Part shown: positions 25,117-33,372 of the stretch, one piece after another
Position numbering within the stretch: the first letter of the stretch is position 1
Layout of the letters: each line of letters begins with the position of its first letter
Assembly (NCBI RefSeq): GCF_020880695.1
Contig: NZ_JAJIWO010000001.1
Coordinates: 1 to 64,000, forward strand
Origin: Mucilaginibacter sp. UR6-11
Lineage (GTDB): Bacteria; Bacteroidota; Bacteroidia; Sphingobacteriales; Sphingobacteriaceae
Direction of reading: 5' to 3'
DNA length: 64,000 bases
Program-made: the position numbers and the translations under genes
Notes under the pieces: model-generated
The model's input: only the letters and a program-made list of their open reading frames with translations
Told to the model about the DNA's origin: nothing
The model's database searches: none

Positions 25117-26886
25117 CTAACGTATAATGGAGATGGAACCGCTTTTTTTAATGGGTGCATGATAGTAAGTGTCCATACCGTCAAAGATCCAATAATAGGC
25201 GCCCGCCGGTAACGCATGCCCGTTGAGGTTACCATCCCATAACCCAGCCCGGGATTTAGCGGTGTACACTAACTGGCCATACCTGTTAAAAATATTGATA
25301 TTATTAAATTGTACAAGGCCCTCAATATGCAAAGCAAAGTAATCATTAACGCCGTCGCCATTTGGAGTGAAGACATTAGGCGCCGTTACTACATACGGCG
25401 GAGGAGGTAAAACTTTCACGTCGACAGATGTTATCAGCTCACATCCCGATTCATTGGTAACTTTTATAAAATAAGTACCGGTTTTGTTAATTGCTGTATA
25501 ATTAATTAAGGGGACAGTACACGAAGCGTCGCTAAAATAACCATAACTCTCACCGGATTGCGCCTCAAAAGCTTTGGTAATATCAACAGTTGCGGGATAA
25601 GTAACCGGGGCCGGTTGGTTGACATTGATAACAGGCGATATCAGTTTTACCTGTATTGATTTAGTATTGCTGCACCCGTCGGGGCTTAAACCTTGTATAA
25701 AATAAGTGCCCGGTAATACTATTTTTTTTGGATCACGGATATTTACGGTTTCAGAAGCATCTGTGAAATAATTGTATATCAAACCGGGTGTACTGCCTTC
25801 AGTAACCGAAGGGGCAGTTAGGTCTACCCCCGTTTCGGGACATCCCGTAATGGACGGCACAAGATTTAATTTATAAGGACTATTAATTTTGTTTACCACG
25901 GTGTATAAAACGTCCGGACAACCCAGGTCGGGGTAAGGCGTAATTTTAAGCGCGAACTCAGACAGATCCGGCGGCGGGGGGTAAATTTCCAGGTCCCTGG
26001 CTGTACCCAATAGCTGTGTCAGGTCTTTATTATACCATTGATAAGCTGCAAAACCTATAGGGCCTTTTAAGGTTACGGATTGCGCTCCCTCACAATAGGC
26101 GTTCCCCGTAATTGGTTTTGATGATTTACCCTCATCAATATCTAAATAAGCATAACCAAAATGTTTTTGAAAGGTGCAATCGTTAGTTGTAAACTCAAGG
26201 CGTATGATCTTACCTATATAAGGCGTCAGATCAAAGGTGGCTGATGACCAGTCTTTATAAAAAACAGGAGCCGACGTACCATCACTATCCGTTAAATTCC
26301 GGGGGGATAACTTGAAGCCGGGCAATGCTGTACCCGCTACAAAATCAAATGCAGGGCAATCTGCATATTTTTGCGCTGATACGTCATAAATACGCGCGGT
26401 AAAACGGGGCTGTTCATAGTTTTTATGAACGGGATTTTGTAATACTACCGCATAATTAAATGTTATGGCATAGCCCAATGGTGAATCGCTGGCTACAAAA
26501 AAGGTATAACTTACACTTTCCGCCTGAGCGTGAGCTTCATCATTGCCCAGCCTGATGGAGTAATTGCTTCCATTTGGACATACAACCGGAAAATAACCGT
26601 AATAGTCTAGTTTTTCGGCAGCATTTTGCTTACTAAACAAGGTGTGCCGCCCGTCAACAGGCGCGCTGGGATTAAGCGTAATGGTGCTTGTTGCAGTTTG
26701 GTTGTCAGCTGTTACTGAACCTATTGCGCAGTTCCAATGATTAAAAGATCCGTCCTCAAAGCCGATATTTGGTGGCAATTGAGCAAACGAACGGATACTC
26801 ATCAGCAAAAACAATATCAATAAGCTCTTACACACGGGGGCTATCCTGAAAAGTGAATTTAAGAAATATACGTTTATAACCGGCAA
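25117..26886 (-). CDS. Secreted T9SS cargo with type B (CHU_C) sorting domain
   Basis: 589 residues. A hydrophobic signal segment ends at SFAQ (about residue 35); translation may begin slightly further in. The body has an N-terminal jelly-roll-like domain describing GFEDGSFNHWN-type proteins, then Ig-like segments with repeated GTYFIQGL/GTYFIKVT units. The last 85 residues form the gliding-motility-associated C-terminal domain (NVFTPNGDGVNDYF, FNRYGQLVY, LPAGAYYWIF), which directs export by the type IX system. It is probably an adhesin or surface protein. It lies inside the interrupted ccm region with no functional link. Confidence 0.9.
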   Translation of the reverse strand: MPVINVYFLNSLFRIAPVCKSLLILFLLMSIRSFAQLPPNIGFEDGSFNHWNCAIGSVTADNQTATSTITLNPSAPVDGRHTLFSKQNAAEKLDYYGYFPVVCPNGSNYSIRLGNDEAHAQAESVSYTFFVASDSPLGYAITFNYAVVLQNPVHKNYEQPRFTARIYDVSAQKYADCPAFDFVAGTALPGFKLSPRNLTDSDGTSAPVFYKDWSSATFDLTPYIGKIIRLEFTTNDCTFQKHFGYAYLDIDEGKSSKPITGNAYCEGAQSVTLKGPIGFAAYQWYNKDLTQLLGTARDLEIYPPPPDLSEFALKITPYPDLGCPDVLYTVVNKINSPYKLNLVPSITGCPETGVDLTAPSVTEGSTPGLIYNYFTDASETVNIRDPKKIVLPGTYFIQGLSPDGCSNTKSIQVKLISPVINVNQPAPVTYPATVDITKAFEAQSGESYGYFSDASCTVPLINYTAINKTGTYFIKVTNESGCELITSVDVKVLPPPPYVVTAPNVFTPNGDGVNDYFALHIEGLVQFNNINIFNRYGQLVYTAKSRAGLWDGNLNGHALPAGAYYWIFDGMDTYYHAPIKKSGSISIIR

Positions 26887-26930
26887 TGATTTAGTTATTA
26901 CGTGAGCACTTAAAAAAACGTTGCTTTAGC

Positions 26931-26960
26931 AAAAAGGGCAGACATTACGGCCCACCCTTT
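26931..26960 (-). terminator. Probable terminator after glutamate dehydrogenase
   Basis: On the minus strand GGGC and GCCC form the stem core around an 8-nt loop, followed by five T and TGC. AAAGGG/CCCTTT outer pairing is an alternative. It is 30 bp past the stop codon at 26991. Stem is short, so moderate confidence. Confidence 0.5.
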
Positions 26961-26990
26961 ATTTTTTCAATATCGACTTAGGACGTTCTG

Positions 26991-28427
26991 CTACGGCCAG
27001 ATACCCAGATTTTGATAAGACACCGCAATTTTATTGATAACCCCCACTAATGCTGCGGTACGCATGCCGTCAATTTTTTCGTTGTTCTTATAAATCTCGC
27101 GGATCTCATGATAAGAGCGGATCATGGTATCTTCCAAACCAGAGTTTACCAGCTCCAGCTCTGAAGCGCCTTTCACAATTGTAGCGCGTTGCAGCGGCGT
27201 TAAAGCCAGGCCGGTAATGCCTTCAACCATATTTACCAGGTTCAGGTTCGAATTTTCTTCAAACCGCCTGTTAATACGGCCAAATGCCACGTGCGAGAGG
27301 TTCTTTAACCACTCAAAATACGATACCGTTACACCGCCGGCATTGGCATACATGTCGGGCACAACTATGCCACCCATCTGGTAAAATATCGTTTCGGCTT
27401 CGGGGCTGGTTGGACCGTTGGCGCCTTCAACAATAATTTTTGCTTTGATATTGCGGATATTATTAACCGTTAACTGATTCTCCAAAGCGGCCGGAACCAA
27501 AATATCACATGGTTGCTCCAGTCCTTCCATGGTATTTTTAAATTCTTTTTTTGCTCCGGTATATCCCAAGATAGATCCCGTGGCTTTACGGTGCTGGAAA
27601 ACGGCTTCAACATCCAATCCGTCTTCATTATAAACCGCGCCTTCAAATTCACAAAGGCCAACTATCAGGGCGCCAAATTCTGAAAGAAACTTAGCCGAAT
27701 AATAGCCTACATTACCCAGGCCCTGAACAATAACTTTTTTGCCTGATATGCCGGGTGTTAAACCTATTTTTTGCATATCCTCTGCAACCCCCACACATTC
27801 TCGGGCTGCAATGGCCACTCCCCTGCCGGTGGCTTCGCGGCGGCCGGCTATGCCGTGTAAGGCAATAGGTTTACCGGTAACGGCACCCATGGCGTCCAGC
27901 TGCCCGGGGTTCATGGTAGCATAGGTATCGGCGATCCAGCTCATCTCGCGCTCGCCCGATCCGTAATCCGGCGCCGGTACATCAATGCTGGGGCCGATGA
28001 AGTTTTTCTTGATCAGCTCAACTGTATAGCGGCGGGTAATATTTTCCAGTTCCTGTACAGTATAATTTTTTGGATTGATCTTAATGCCGCCTTTTGCCCC
28101 GCCAAACGGTACGTTCACGATAGCGCATTTATAGGTCATTAACGCGGCAAGCGCCATCACTTCATCCTCGTTAACCATTTCGCTGTAACGGATACCGCCC
28201 TTGGTTGGCGACTGGTGGTGCGAGTGCTCAACGCGCCAGGCGTCAATTACTTCAAAACTATTGCCGCGGCGTATAGGGAAACGGAAACGATAAACGCTGT
28301 TACATGATTTTATCTGGTCTAGTAAACCGGCATCATGCTTGGTAAATTGTGCTGCATAATCAAAATTGCTGCATACATCAGCAAAAAAGTGGGTGTCCTG
28401 ATTAGCGGCTGAATTATTTGTAGCCAT
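26991..28427 (-). CDS. Glu/Leu/Phe/Val-type glutamate dehydrogenase
   Basis: 478 residues. The dimerisation/substrate domain shows RVEHSHHQSPTKGGIRYS and PFGGAKGGIKINP with the catalytic Lys; DVPAPDYGSGEREM follows, then the Rossmann domain with VIVQGLGNVGYYSA. The sequence converts glutamate and 2-oxoglutarate with NAD(P); the cofactor cannot be fixed by eye. It is larger than the roughly 420-residue Gram-positive enzymes and has extra N- and C-terminal residues. It lies between ccmD and the T9SS protein on the same strand and is bounded by its own terminator. Confidence 0.92.
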   Translation of the reverse strand: MATNNSAANQDTHFFADVCSNFDYAAQFTKHDAGLLDQIKSCNSVYRFRFPIRRGNSFEVIDAWRVEHSHHQSPTKGGIRYSEMVNEDEVMALAALMTYKCAIVNVPFGGAKGGIKINPKNYTVQELENITRRYTVELIKKNFIGPSIDVPAPDYGSGEREMSWIADTYATMNPGQLDAMGAVTGKPIALHGIAGRREATGRGVAIAARECVGVAEDMQKIGLTPGISGKKVIVQGLGNVGYYSAKFLSEFGALIVGLCEFEGAVYNEDGLDVEAVFQHRKATGSILGYTGAKKEFKNTMEGLEQPCDILVPAALENQLTVNNIRNIKAKIIVEGANGPTSPEAETIFYQMGGIVVPDMYANAGGVTVSYFEWLKNLSHVAFGRINRRFEENSNLNLVNMVEGITGLALTPLQRATIVKGASELELVNSGLEDTMIRSYHEIREIYKNNEKIDGMRTAALVGVINKIAVSYQNLGIWP

Positions 28428-28580
28428 AAATTGTTGTTGATAAATATGATTTTCTTAATAAACGGTGCAAATTTGATACAAATTTTATCAATATCGCAAT
28501 TTATTATTCCCGAATACCGATACTTATCGTAACAACGGTATAAAAACTATGTTTAAACAACAATAGCTTATTTTTTTCGG

Positions 28581-28790
28581 CTATTTTTCTTTTTCAATTT
28601 TTTTAAGTCGTCTGTCTATCGCGAACAAATAGATAGCCAATCCGATAAAAATTATAACGATTGTAGCTATAACAACATATATTTTTCCCGAACTGCGAAA
28701 GGCGTCGGCCATCTCGACAGATTGAGCCGGTTGCGCAAACACTGTTACGAAAGATAGTAAGAATAATATTAAGATGATTGACTTCTTCAT
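28581..28790 (-). CDS. ccmD: CcmD-like small membrane protein
   Basis: 69 residues: a signal-anchor-like N-terminus ending near FAQ, a short periplasmic segment, one membrane helix (about 38-58) and a basic C-terminal tail (RRLKKIEKEK). This matches the CcmD layout, which in other bacteria stabilises CcmC-CcmE and helps release holo-CcmE. It starts 1 bp after the ccmC stop, which supports the identification more than sequence does. Confidence 0.8.
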   Translation of the reverse strand: MKKSIILILFLLSFVTVFAQPAQSVEMADAFRSSGKIYVVIATIVIIFIGLAIYLFAIDRRLKKIEKEK

Positions 28791-28791
28791 G

Positions 28792-29466
28792 TTAGTTTAT
28801 GCTGTTTCTTTTGTTTTCAATTAAACGGATGCGGTAGCGTAAAGTTGCTATCCAGATAGCCATAAAGCTCCAGCCAAGCATTGCGGGGTAAAAGGCCAGT
28901 TTCATTCCGTTATCCAGATCATACTTACCAAACGCCGGGTTACCGCCGCTACCTGGGTGTAATGAATCAGTCATCCTGGGCAAAACAAATATCAGCACCA
29001 CCATGATAGGGAACGCAAAAATATTGTAGATAGCCGATATTTTGGCCCGCTTTTGTTCTTCGTCGATTGAGTTGCGTAACACAATGTAAGCGCAATACAG
29101 CAAAAAAGCTATGGCCGCGCTGTTTTGCTTAGGGTCACCGCTCCAAAACTCGCCCCAGGTATATTTTGCCCACATCATTCCGGTTATTAAACCCAATGTA
29201 TAAAAAACCAAGCCGGTGTTTACACATTCAACCGATGCCAGATCATATTCCTCTTTACCGGTGTTCAGATATTTAACACTAAAGAATACGGATATGGAAA
29301 ACACAGAAAGCATCCCCATCCACATCGGCACATGAAAATACAGGTTACGAATGGTTTCATGTAATACCGGCAGCCTGGGTACAGGCAGTATTAAGCCGGT
29401 AATAAAAGTAGAAAGTATCAGCAAAACCACTATAACCTTCCACCAGGTTTGATATATAAATTTCAT
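28792..29466 (-). CDS. ccmC: Haem exporter/chaperone-loading protein CcmC
   Basis: 224 residues with six membrane segments, the CcmC length. The tryptophan-rich haem-handling segment is WAKYTWGEFWSGDPKQNSAA, and a conserved His lies in NLYFHVPMW. CcmC presents haem to CcmE. It is translationally close to ccmD. Its -7 box at 29481-29488 indicates a promoter separate from the CarboxypepD_reg gene upstream. Confidence 0.93.
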   Translation of the reverse strand: MKFIYQTWWKVIVVLLILSTFITGLILPVPRLPVLHETIRNLYFHVPMWMGMLSVFSISVFFSVKYLNTGKEEYDLASVECVNTGLVFYTLGLITGMMWAKYTWGEFWSGDPKQNSAAIAFLLYCAYIVLRNSIDEEQKRAKISAIYNIFAFPIMVVLIFVLPRMTDSLHPGSGGNPAFGKYDLDNGMKLAFYPAMLGWSFMAIWIATLRYRIRLIENKRNSIN

Positions 29467-29480
29467 GTTGATCTGTAGGG

Positions 29481-29488
29481 CAAATGTA
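29481..29488 (-). promoter_or_regulatory. -7 box (TACATTTG) for ccmC-ccmD
   Basis: An exact TAnnTTTG on the minus strand, 14 nt before the ccmC start, within the 59-bp gap after the preceding gene. Confidence 0.45.
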
Positions 29489-29525
29489 GTAATTATTTAG
29501 ATTGGCAGGCAACTATGTTAAGCAG

Positions 29526-30728
29526 CTATCGTTTTTCTGACGGAACATAATCAACCGGTAACAGTTCAGACAGCCTTGCCTTGCTCCAGGTGCCCTCATA
29601 TAAGGGTTCGCCGGATATTACAATACCGTTTTTGTCAAACAAAGCGTACGGCGGGTTATTGTACAGGGTAACAACGCTTATTTCATAATTGGGCATATCC
29701 AGCGGCCTGAAAATGTCTTTGTAGTTGGTTTCGTCACGTTTTTTGGTATACATTACGTATAGGTAATTAGGAAATGTTATAGCATATATACCCTGCTGCC
29801 CGGTCTTTCTTAATACCTCGTATGAGTACCAGGGAATTTGTGTAACTCTTTCCTGGGTGTATTTAGACAGGTTGGCAATCTCGATCCAGTGGTTTACAGA
29901 GTCGCCCCGGTTAATTGATTTAAACCTGTTTATTTTTTGATGAATTATTTGGTCTGACGGCCTGTCCGGATTTGGATAGCGTGTTAGCCTGCGCATTTCA
30001 AACCCGTCTTCAGCCAGTTTATCGGTATAGAGCGACCGGTAGAAATGCATCGGCGAACCATAATAGGCTATGTCCCTGTTTTTTTGCCATATCTTTTTTT
30101 GCGCTGCCGAACCGGGCAGGTCTTCAAACAAGCGTTCGCCACCATAAGTGATTACACCTGATATGGCATCGCTTTTGAAATCCTTAAGCAAAAACTTTAC
30201 CCTGTATCCCAGCCCGCGGTTATCAATCACCAGGAAATTATCTGTTTCCGCTTCCAGCGTCAGTTGCCTTTTATGATAGGTAAAATAGAGTACGTCCGGG
30301 TTAAGGATCTGGCATAACTTGGCGTTTTCATCAGTACCCAAAAAATCCTTTTTAAACTGTTCAAAATTTCTTTTCCAGTCGGCTTTAGCGGTAGTCGAGA
30401 TGGTTACTTCTCTTAATTGAATTGTTTTTGGCGAGAGCTCAACATTTACCGTAACAGACTCGTCATCTACCTGTATTTTCTTTGTAAAATCCTCAAATCC
30501 AACAGCAGTAACAACCAGCGTATACTGGCCCGGCCTGAGTTTATATAAAGCGAAAGTTCCGTCAGCCAGACTGATGGTACCGAATGATGAATTACTTAAG
30601 AAAACGCTGGCCCTTTGTACGGGCGATTTTGTTTCTTTGGACGTTACCTTACCGGTTATGCTTGCATTTTGCGCCATCGTTAAAACGGGGCATAACAAAC
30701 ACCATATGATTAACCGGAAAAACCGCAT
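29526..30728 (-). CDS. CarboxypepD_reg-like secreted protein, copy 1
   Basis: 400 residues with a signal peptide (about 1-19, ending at Met-Ala-Gln). Residues 20-110 form a CarboxypepD_reg-like beta-sandwich (ITGKVTSKETKSPVQRASVF, ADGTFALYKLRPGQYTLVV), the domain found at the N-terminus of many TonB-dependent receptors. No receptor plug or barrel follows; instead there is a 290-residue Tyr-rich region. It is a clear paralogue of the gene at 30861, sharing nearly every block. Envelope location is likely; function is unknown. It splits ccmB from ccmC. Confidence 0.85.
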   Translation of the reverse strand: MRFFRLIIWCLLCPVLTMAQNASITGKVTSKETKSPVQRASVFLSNSSFGTISLADGTFALYKLRPGQYTLVVTAVGFEDFTKKIQVDDESVTVNVELSPKTIQLREVTISTTAKADWKRNFEQFKKDFLGTDENAKLCQILNPDVLYFTYHKRQLTLEAETDNFLVIDNRGLGYRVKFLLKDFKSDAISGVITYGGERLFEDLPGSAAQKKIWQKNRDIAYYGSPMHFYRSLYTDKLAEDGFEMRRLTRYPNPDRPSDQIIHQKINRFKSINRGDSVNHWIEIANLSKYTQERVTQIPWYSYEVLRKTGQQGIYAITFPNYLYVMYTKKRDETNYKDIFRPLDMPNYEISVVTLYNNPPYALFDKNGIVISGEPLYEGTWSKARLSELLPVDYVPSEKR

Positions 30729-30860
30729 AGATAATTTAACATTAAGCTTTTTTTAAAATGCTAATTAAAACAATTACAAGTAAATATTTCATCCCTGCAA
30801 GTATAAAAAATATTAAATCTATACATTCTAATTTCGTTTTAATCTACAGCAGCCGGTCCA

Positions 30861-32057
30861 TCAGGGTTGTTTACCATAAGGTGTATAGTCAACGGGTAAT
30901 AATACGGATAAACGGGCCTGCGACCAGGTGCCTTCATACAGCGGGCTATTTGCTATGATGGTTCCGTTACTATCTATTATTATTGGCTGGTTATCATTAA
31001 CAAGGCTGACTATTGTTGTAGCATAATTAAGGTCATGAGGAATGCGATATACATCTTTATAGTAATTGGTTTCCCATTTTTTGGTATAAACCACATATAA
31101 ATGATCAGGGAACGATATGGCCAACAAACCAGGCCTCGCCGTTTTTTGCACGATATCTTTTGCGGCGAATTTTCCTTTAAACTTCTGATTTGAATATCGT
31201 GAAAAATGCCCTGCCTGCATCCAATATACCAATGAATCTGCACTTAACTTCTTAGCAATATCCAAGTGCTGTTGTATTTCATCATCGGACGGACGCCTGG
31301 TGTTAAACTGGCGCGACAGGCGATAAATTTTAAACCCGGCATCGTCAAGGCTGTCCCTGTAAAGCGACCGGTAAAAATGCATCGCCGAGCCAAAGTATGC
31401 TTCGTCGCGTTTTTGGTGCCATTTTTTTTGTTTCGATCCGCCGCCTTTCATTTCCTCGAAAACCTGACTGCCGGAGTAGGCAACGTTACCGGTAAGGAGC
31501 TGGCTTTTAAAGTTCTTCAATAAAAATTTTATACGATAACCCAATGCCTCGTTTTCAACTATCAGGAACTCATCAGTATAAGCCTCAAGCACACTTTTAT
31601 TTTGGCTGTAGGTGAAGTTTAACACCTCCGGATTAACAATGTTACAGTCACCAGCATTAACGTCAGTGCCGATAAAATCCTGTTTAAACTGTTCAAGCGC
31701 TTTCTTTTTATCGGCTTTTGAAATGGTAGATATGGTAACCTCTTTAAGTTGGGTAACCTTTGGTGTCAGCCCGATATCTAAATTAACCGGTGCGTCATTT
31801 ACAACCAGGATCCGCGTATAATCTTCATACCCTATAGTGGATACAACCAGGTTATACTGCCCGGGTTTTAATCCGTTTAACTTGAAGGTGCCATCTTTAC
31901 CGGTTGAAGTACCAAAGGAGGAATTGCTTAAAAAAACGCTGGCCCCGGCAATTGGCGCCTTTGTATCAGCTGCTGAAATTTTACCGGTAACAACCTGGCT
32001 TTGTGCCCTGACAATTATAGGTAGCAGGATCAACATTAATATCCGGAATAATTTCAT
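30861..32057 (-). CDS. CarboxypepD_reg-like secreted protein, copy 2
   Basis: 398 residues, same plan as its downstream neighbour: signal peptide to Arg-Ala-Gln, CarboxypepD_reg-like domain with GASVFLSNSSFGTSTGKDG, and a C-terminal region with matching motifs (AMHFYRSLYRD, LYEGTWSQARLSVLLPVDY). Both copies end with the same SPLYEGTWS/PVDY block. The copies have diverged at many positions, so duplication is old. It follows ccmB by 69 bp on the same strand. Confidence 0.85.
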   Translation of the reverse strand: MKLFRILMLILLPIIVRAQSQVVTGKISAADTKAPIAGASVFLSNSSFGTSTGKDGTFKLNGLKPGQYNLVVSTIGYEDYTRILVVNDAPVNLDIGLTPKVTQLKEVTISTISKADKKKALEQFKQDFIGTDVNAGDCNIVNPEVLNFTYSQNKSVLEAYTDEFLIVENEALGYRIKFLLKNFKSQLLTGNVAYSGSQVFEEMKGGGSKQKKWHQKRDEAYFGSAMHFYRSLYRDSLDDAGFKIYRLSRQFNTRRPSDDEIQQHLDIAKKLSADSLVYWMQAGHFSRYSNQKFKGKFAAKDIVQKTARPGLLAISFPDHLYVVYTKKWETNYYKDVYRIPHDLNYATTIVSLVNDNQPIIIDSNGTIIANSPLYEGTWSQARLSVLLPVDYTPYGKQP

Positions 32058-32126
32058 GGGGTGTTATAGTATGCTTTGCTAAATATCATTAAAGTTTATT
32101 TAAACGAAGTTTGTTTGCAGGTATTG

Positions 32127-32810
32127 CTAATCGCGCCATAAATAAGGGAAGAGTAATAATGCTGTTGCCAGAACTATGGCGTTAATAGCACAAAGCACGC
32201 CGATATCGCCATAACTTAAGCTGCGCTCTATCCCGTCCATGGCGTTTTTACTTAAACGGATCAATATCAAAATAACGGGTATAATGACGGGGAAACTTAA
32301 TATAGCCATCAAGGTACCGTTATTGCCGGCTTTTGAAGCAATGGCAGATATCATTGTAAAAACCGTGGAGAAACTGAGGCTTCCCAGGATCACAACTAAA
32401 AAATAAAATAAAGGGTCGCCTATGGTATTGGTAAAGAAAACCAGGTAAACCAGCAATGCCAATATGCTGAGCAACGACATCAGCAGGATATTGTAAATGG
32501 TTTTTGATAAAATTATGGCATGCGGGCTAGCTATAGCATAATAATACAGCAACCTGCTCTTACTTTCCTGCATAAAACTTTTTGCTATAGCGTTAACCGA
32601 TGCAAACAGGATAATAATCCAGAATAATACGTTCCATACTACTTTATAGCCGGTGCTTTTATCAAAACCCGGGGTAAGGTTAAAAGAAATATAACAAACA
32701 AACACCGTTGACACCACATATAACAACACACCATTAAACGCGTATTTTGAGCGCCACTCCAACACAACCTCTTTTTTAAAAAGCTCCCACGTTTGGTCAA
32801 TGAGTTTCAT
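32127..32810 (-). CDS. ccmB: Haem exporter membrane protein CcmB
   Basis: 227 residues with six membrane segments, the CcmB length. Family markers are the N-terminal LFKKEVVLEWRSKYAFNGVLLY and the FWIIILFASVNAIAKSFMQESKSRLLYYY stretch that includes the cytoplasmic QEsk loop contacting the ATPase. CcmB with CcmA forms the ABC module that drives release of holo-CcmE. No ccmA is found beside it or elsewhere in this window. It is divergent from ogt. Confidence 0.92.
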   Translation of the reverse strand: MKLIDQTWELFKKEVVLEWRSKYAFNGVLLYVVSTVFVCYISFNLTPGFDKSTGYKVVWNVLFWIIILFASVNAIAKSFMQESKSRLLYYYAIASPHAIILSKTIYNILLMSLLSILALLVYLVFFTNTIGDPLFYFLVVILGSLSFSTVFTMISAIASKAGNNGTLMAILSFPVIIPVILILIRLSKNAMDGIERSLSYGDIGVLCAINAIVLATALLLFPYLWRD

Positions 32811-32886
32811 AACTGTAAAAGTAGTGATTAGAGATTAGTTAATTAACGATTAGTAAAAAATGGTGTTCATTTAATAACTTTACCTG

Positions 32887-33372
32887 ATGCCGGTAGCTTA
32901 CTATAAAACACCCGTAGGGATAGCCCAGATAACAGAAGAGGATGATTTCATTACCCGCATTCATATTATGGATGATGAGCCTGCCGGCGGATCTGCCACA
33001 TCCCCATTACTTACTGAAACTATGAAACAATTTGATGAGTATTTTGCCGGTACACGAAAGGTTTTTGATCTTCCCATCAGGCAACACGGCTCAGATTTTC
33101 AGCAACTGGTTTGGCAGGAATTATTAAAAATAGAATATGGCAAAACGATTAGCTACAACCAGCAGTCTGTACAAATGAACAGCCCGCTGGCGATACGTGC
33201 CATTGCTGCGGCTAACGGTAAAAACAATCTTTGGGTGGTTGTACCCTGCCACCGGGTAATAGGATCAAACGGGAGTTTAACCGGCTACGCCGGTGGCTTA
33301 TGGCGAAAGAAATGGTTGCTTGAGCACGAAGCCAAAGTAATGGGCATAGGGCAGACAAAGCTGGAGCTTTAA
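32887..33372 (+). CDS. ogt: Methylated-DNA-protein cysteine methyltransferase
   Basis: 161 residues with the complete active-site block VVPCHRVIGSNG (acceptor Cys121), preceded by the helix-turn-helix YGKTISYNQQSVQM that flips the damaged base; the Arg finger lies in LAIRAIAAANG. It removes alkyl groups from O6-guanine in a suicide reaction. The length fits Ogt/AGT without an Ada-like sensor domain. Its stop codon overlaps that of the convergent hybrid kinase by four bases, so no terminator separates them. Confidence 0.93.
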   Translation: MPVAYYKTPVGIAQITEEDDFITRIHIMDDEPAGGSATSPLLTETMKQFDEYFAGTRKVFDLPIRQHGSDFQQLVWQELLKIEYGKTISYNQQSVQMNSPLAIRAIAAANGKNNLWVVVPCHRVIGSNGSLTGYAGGLWRKKWLLEHEAKVMGIGQTKLEL

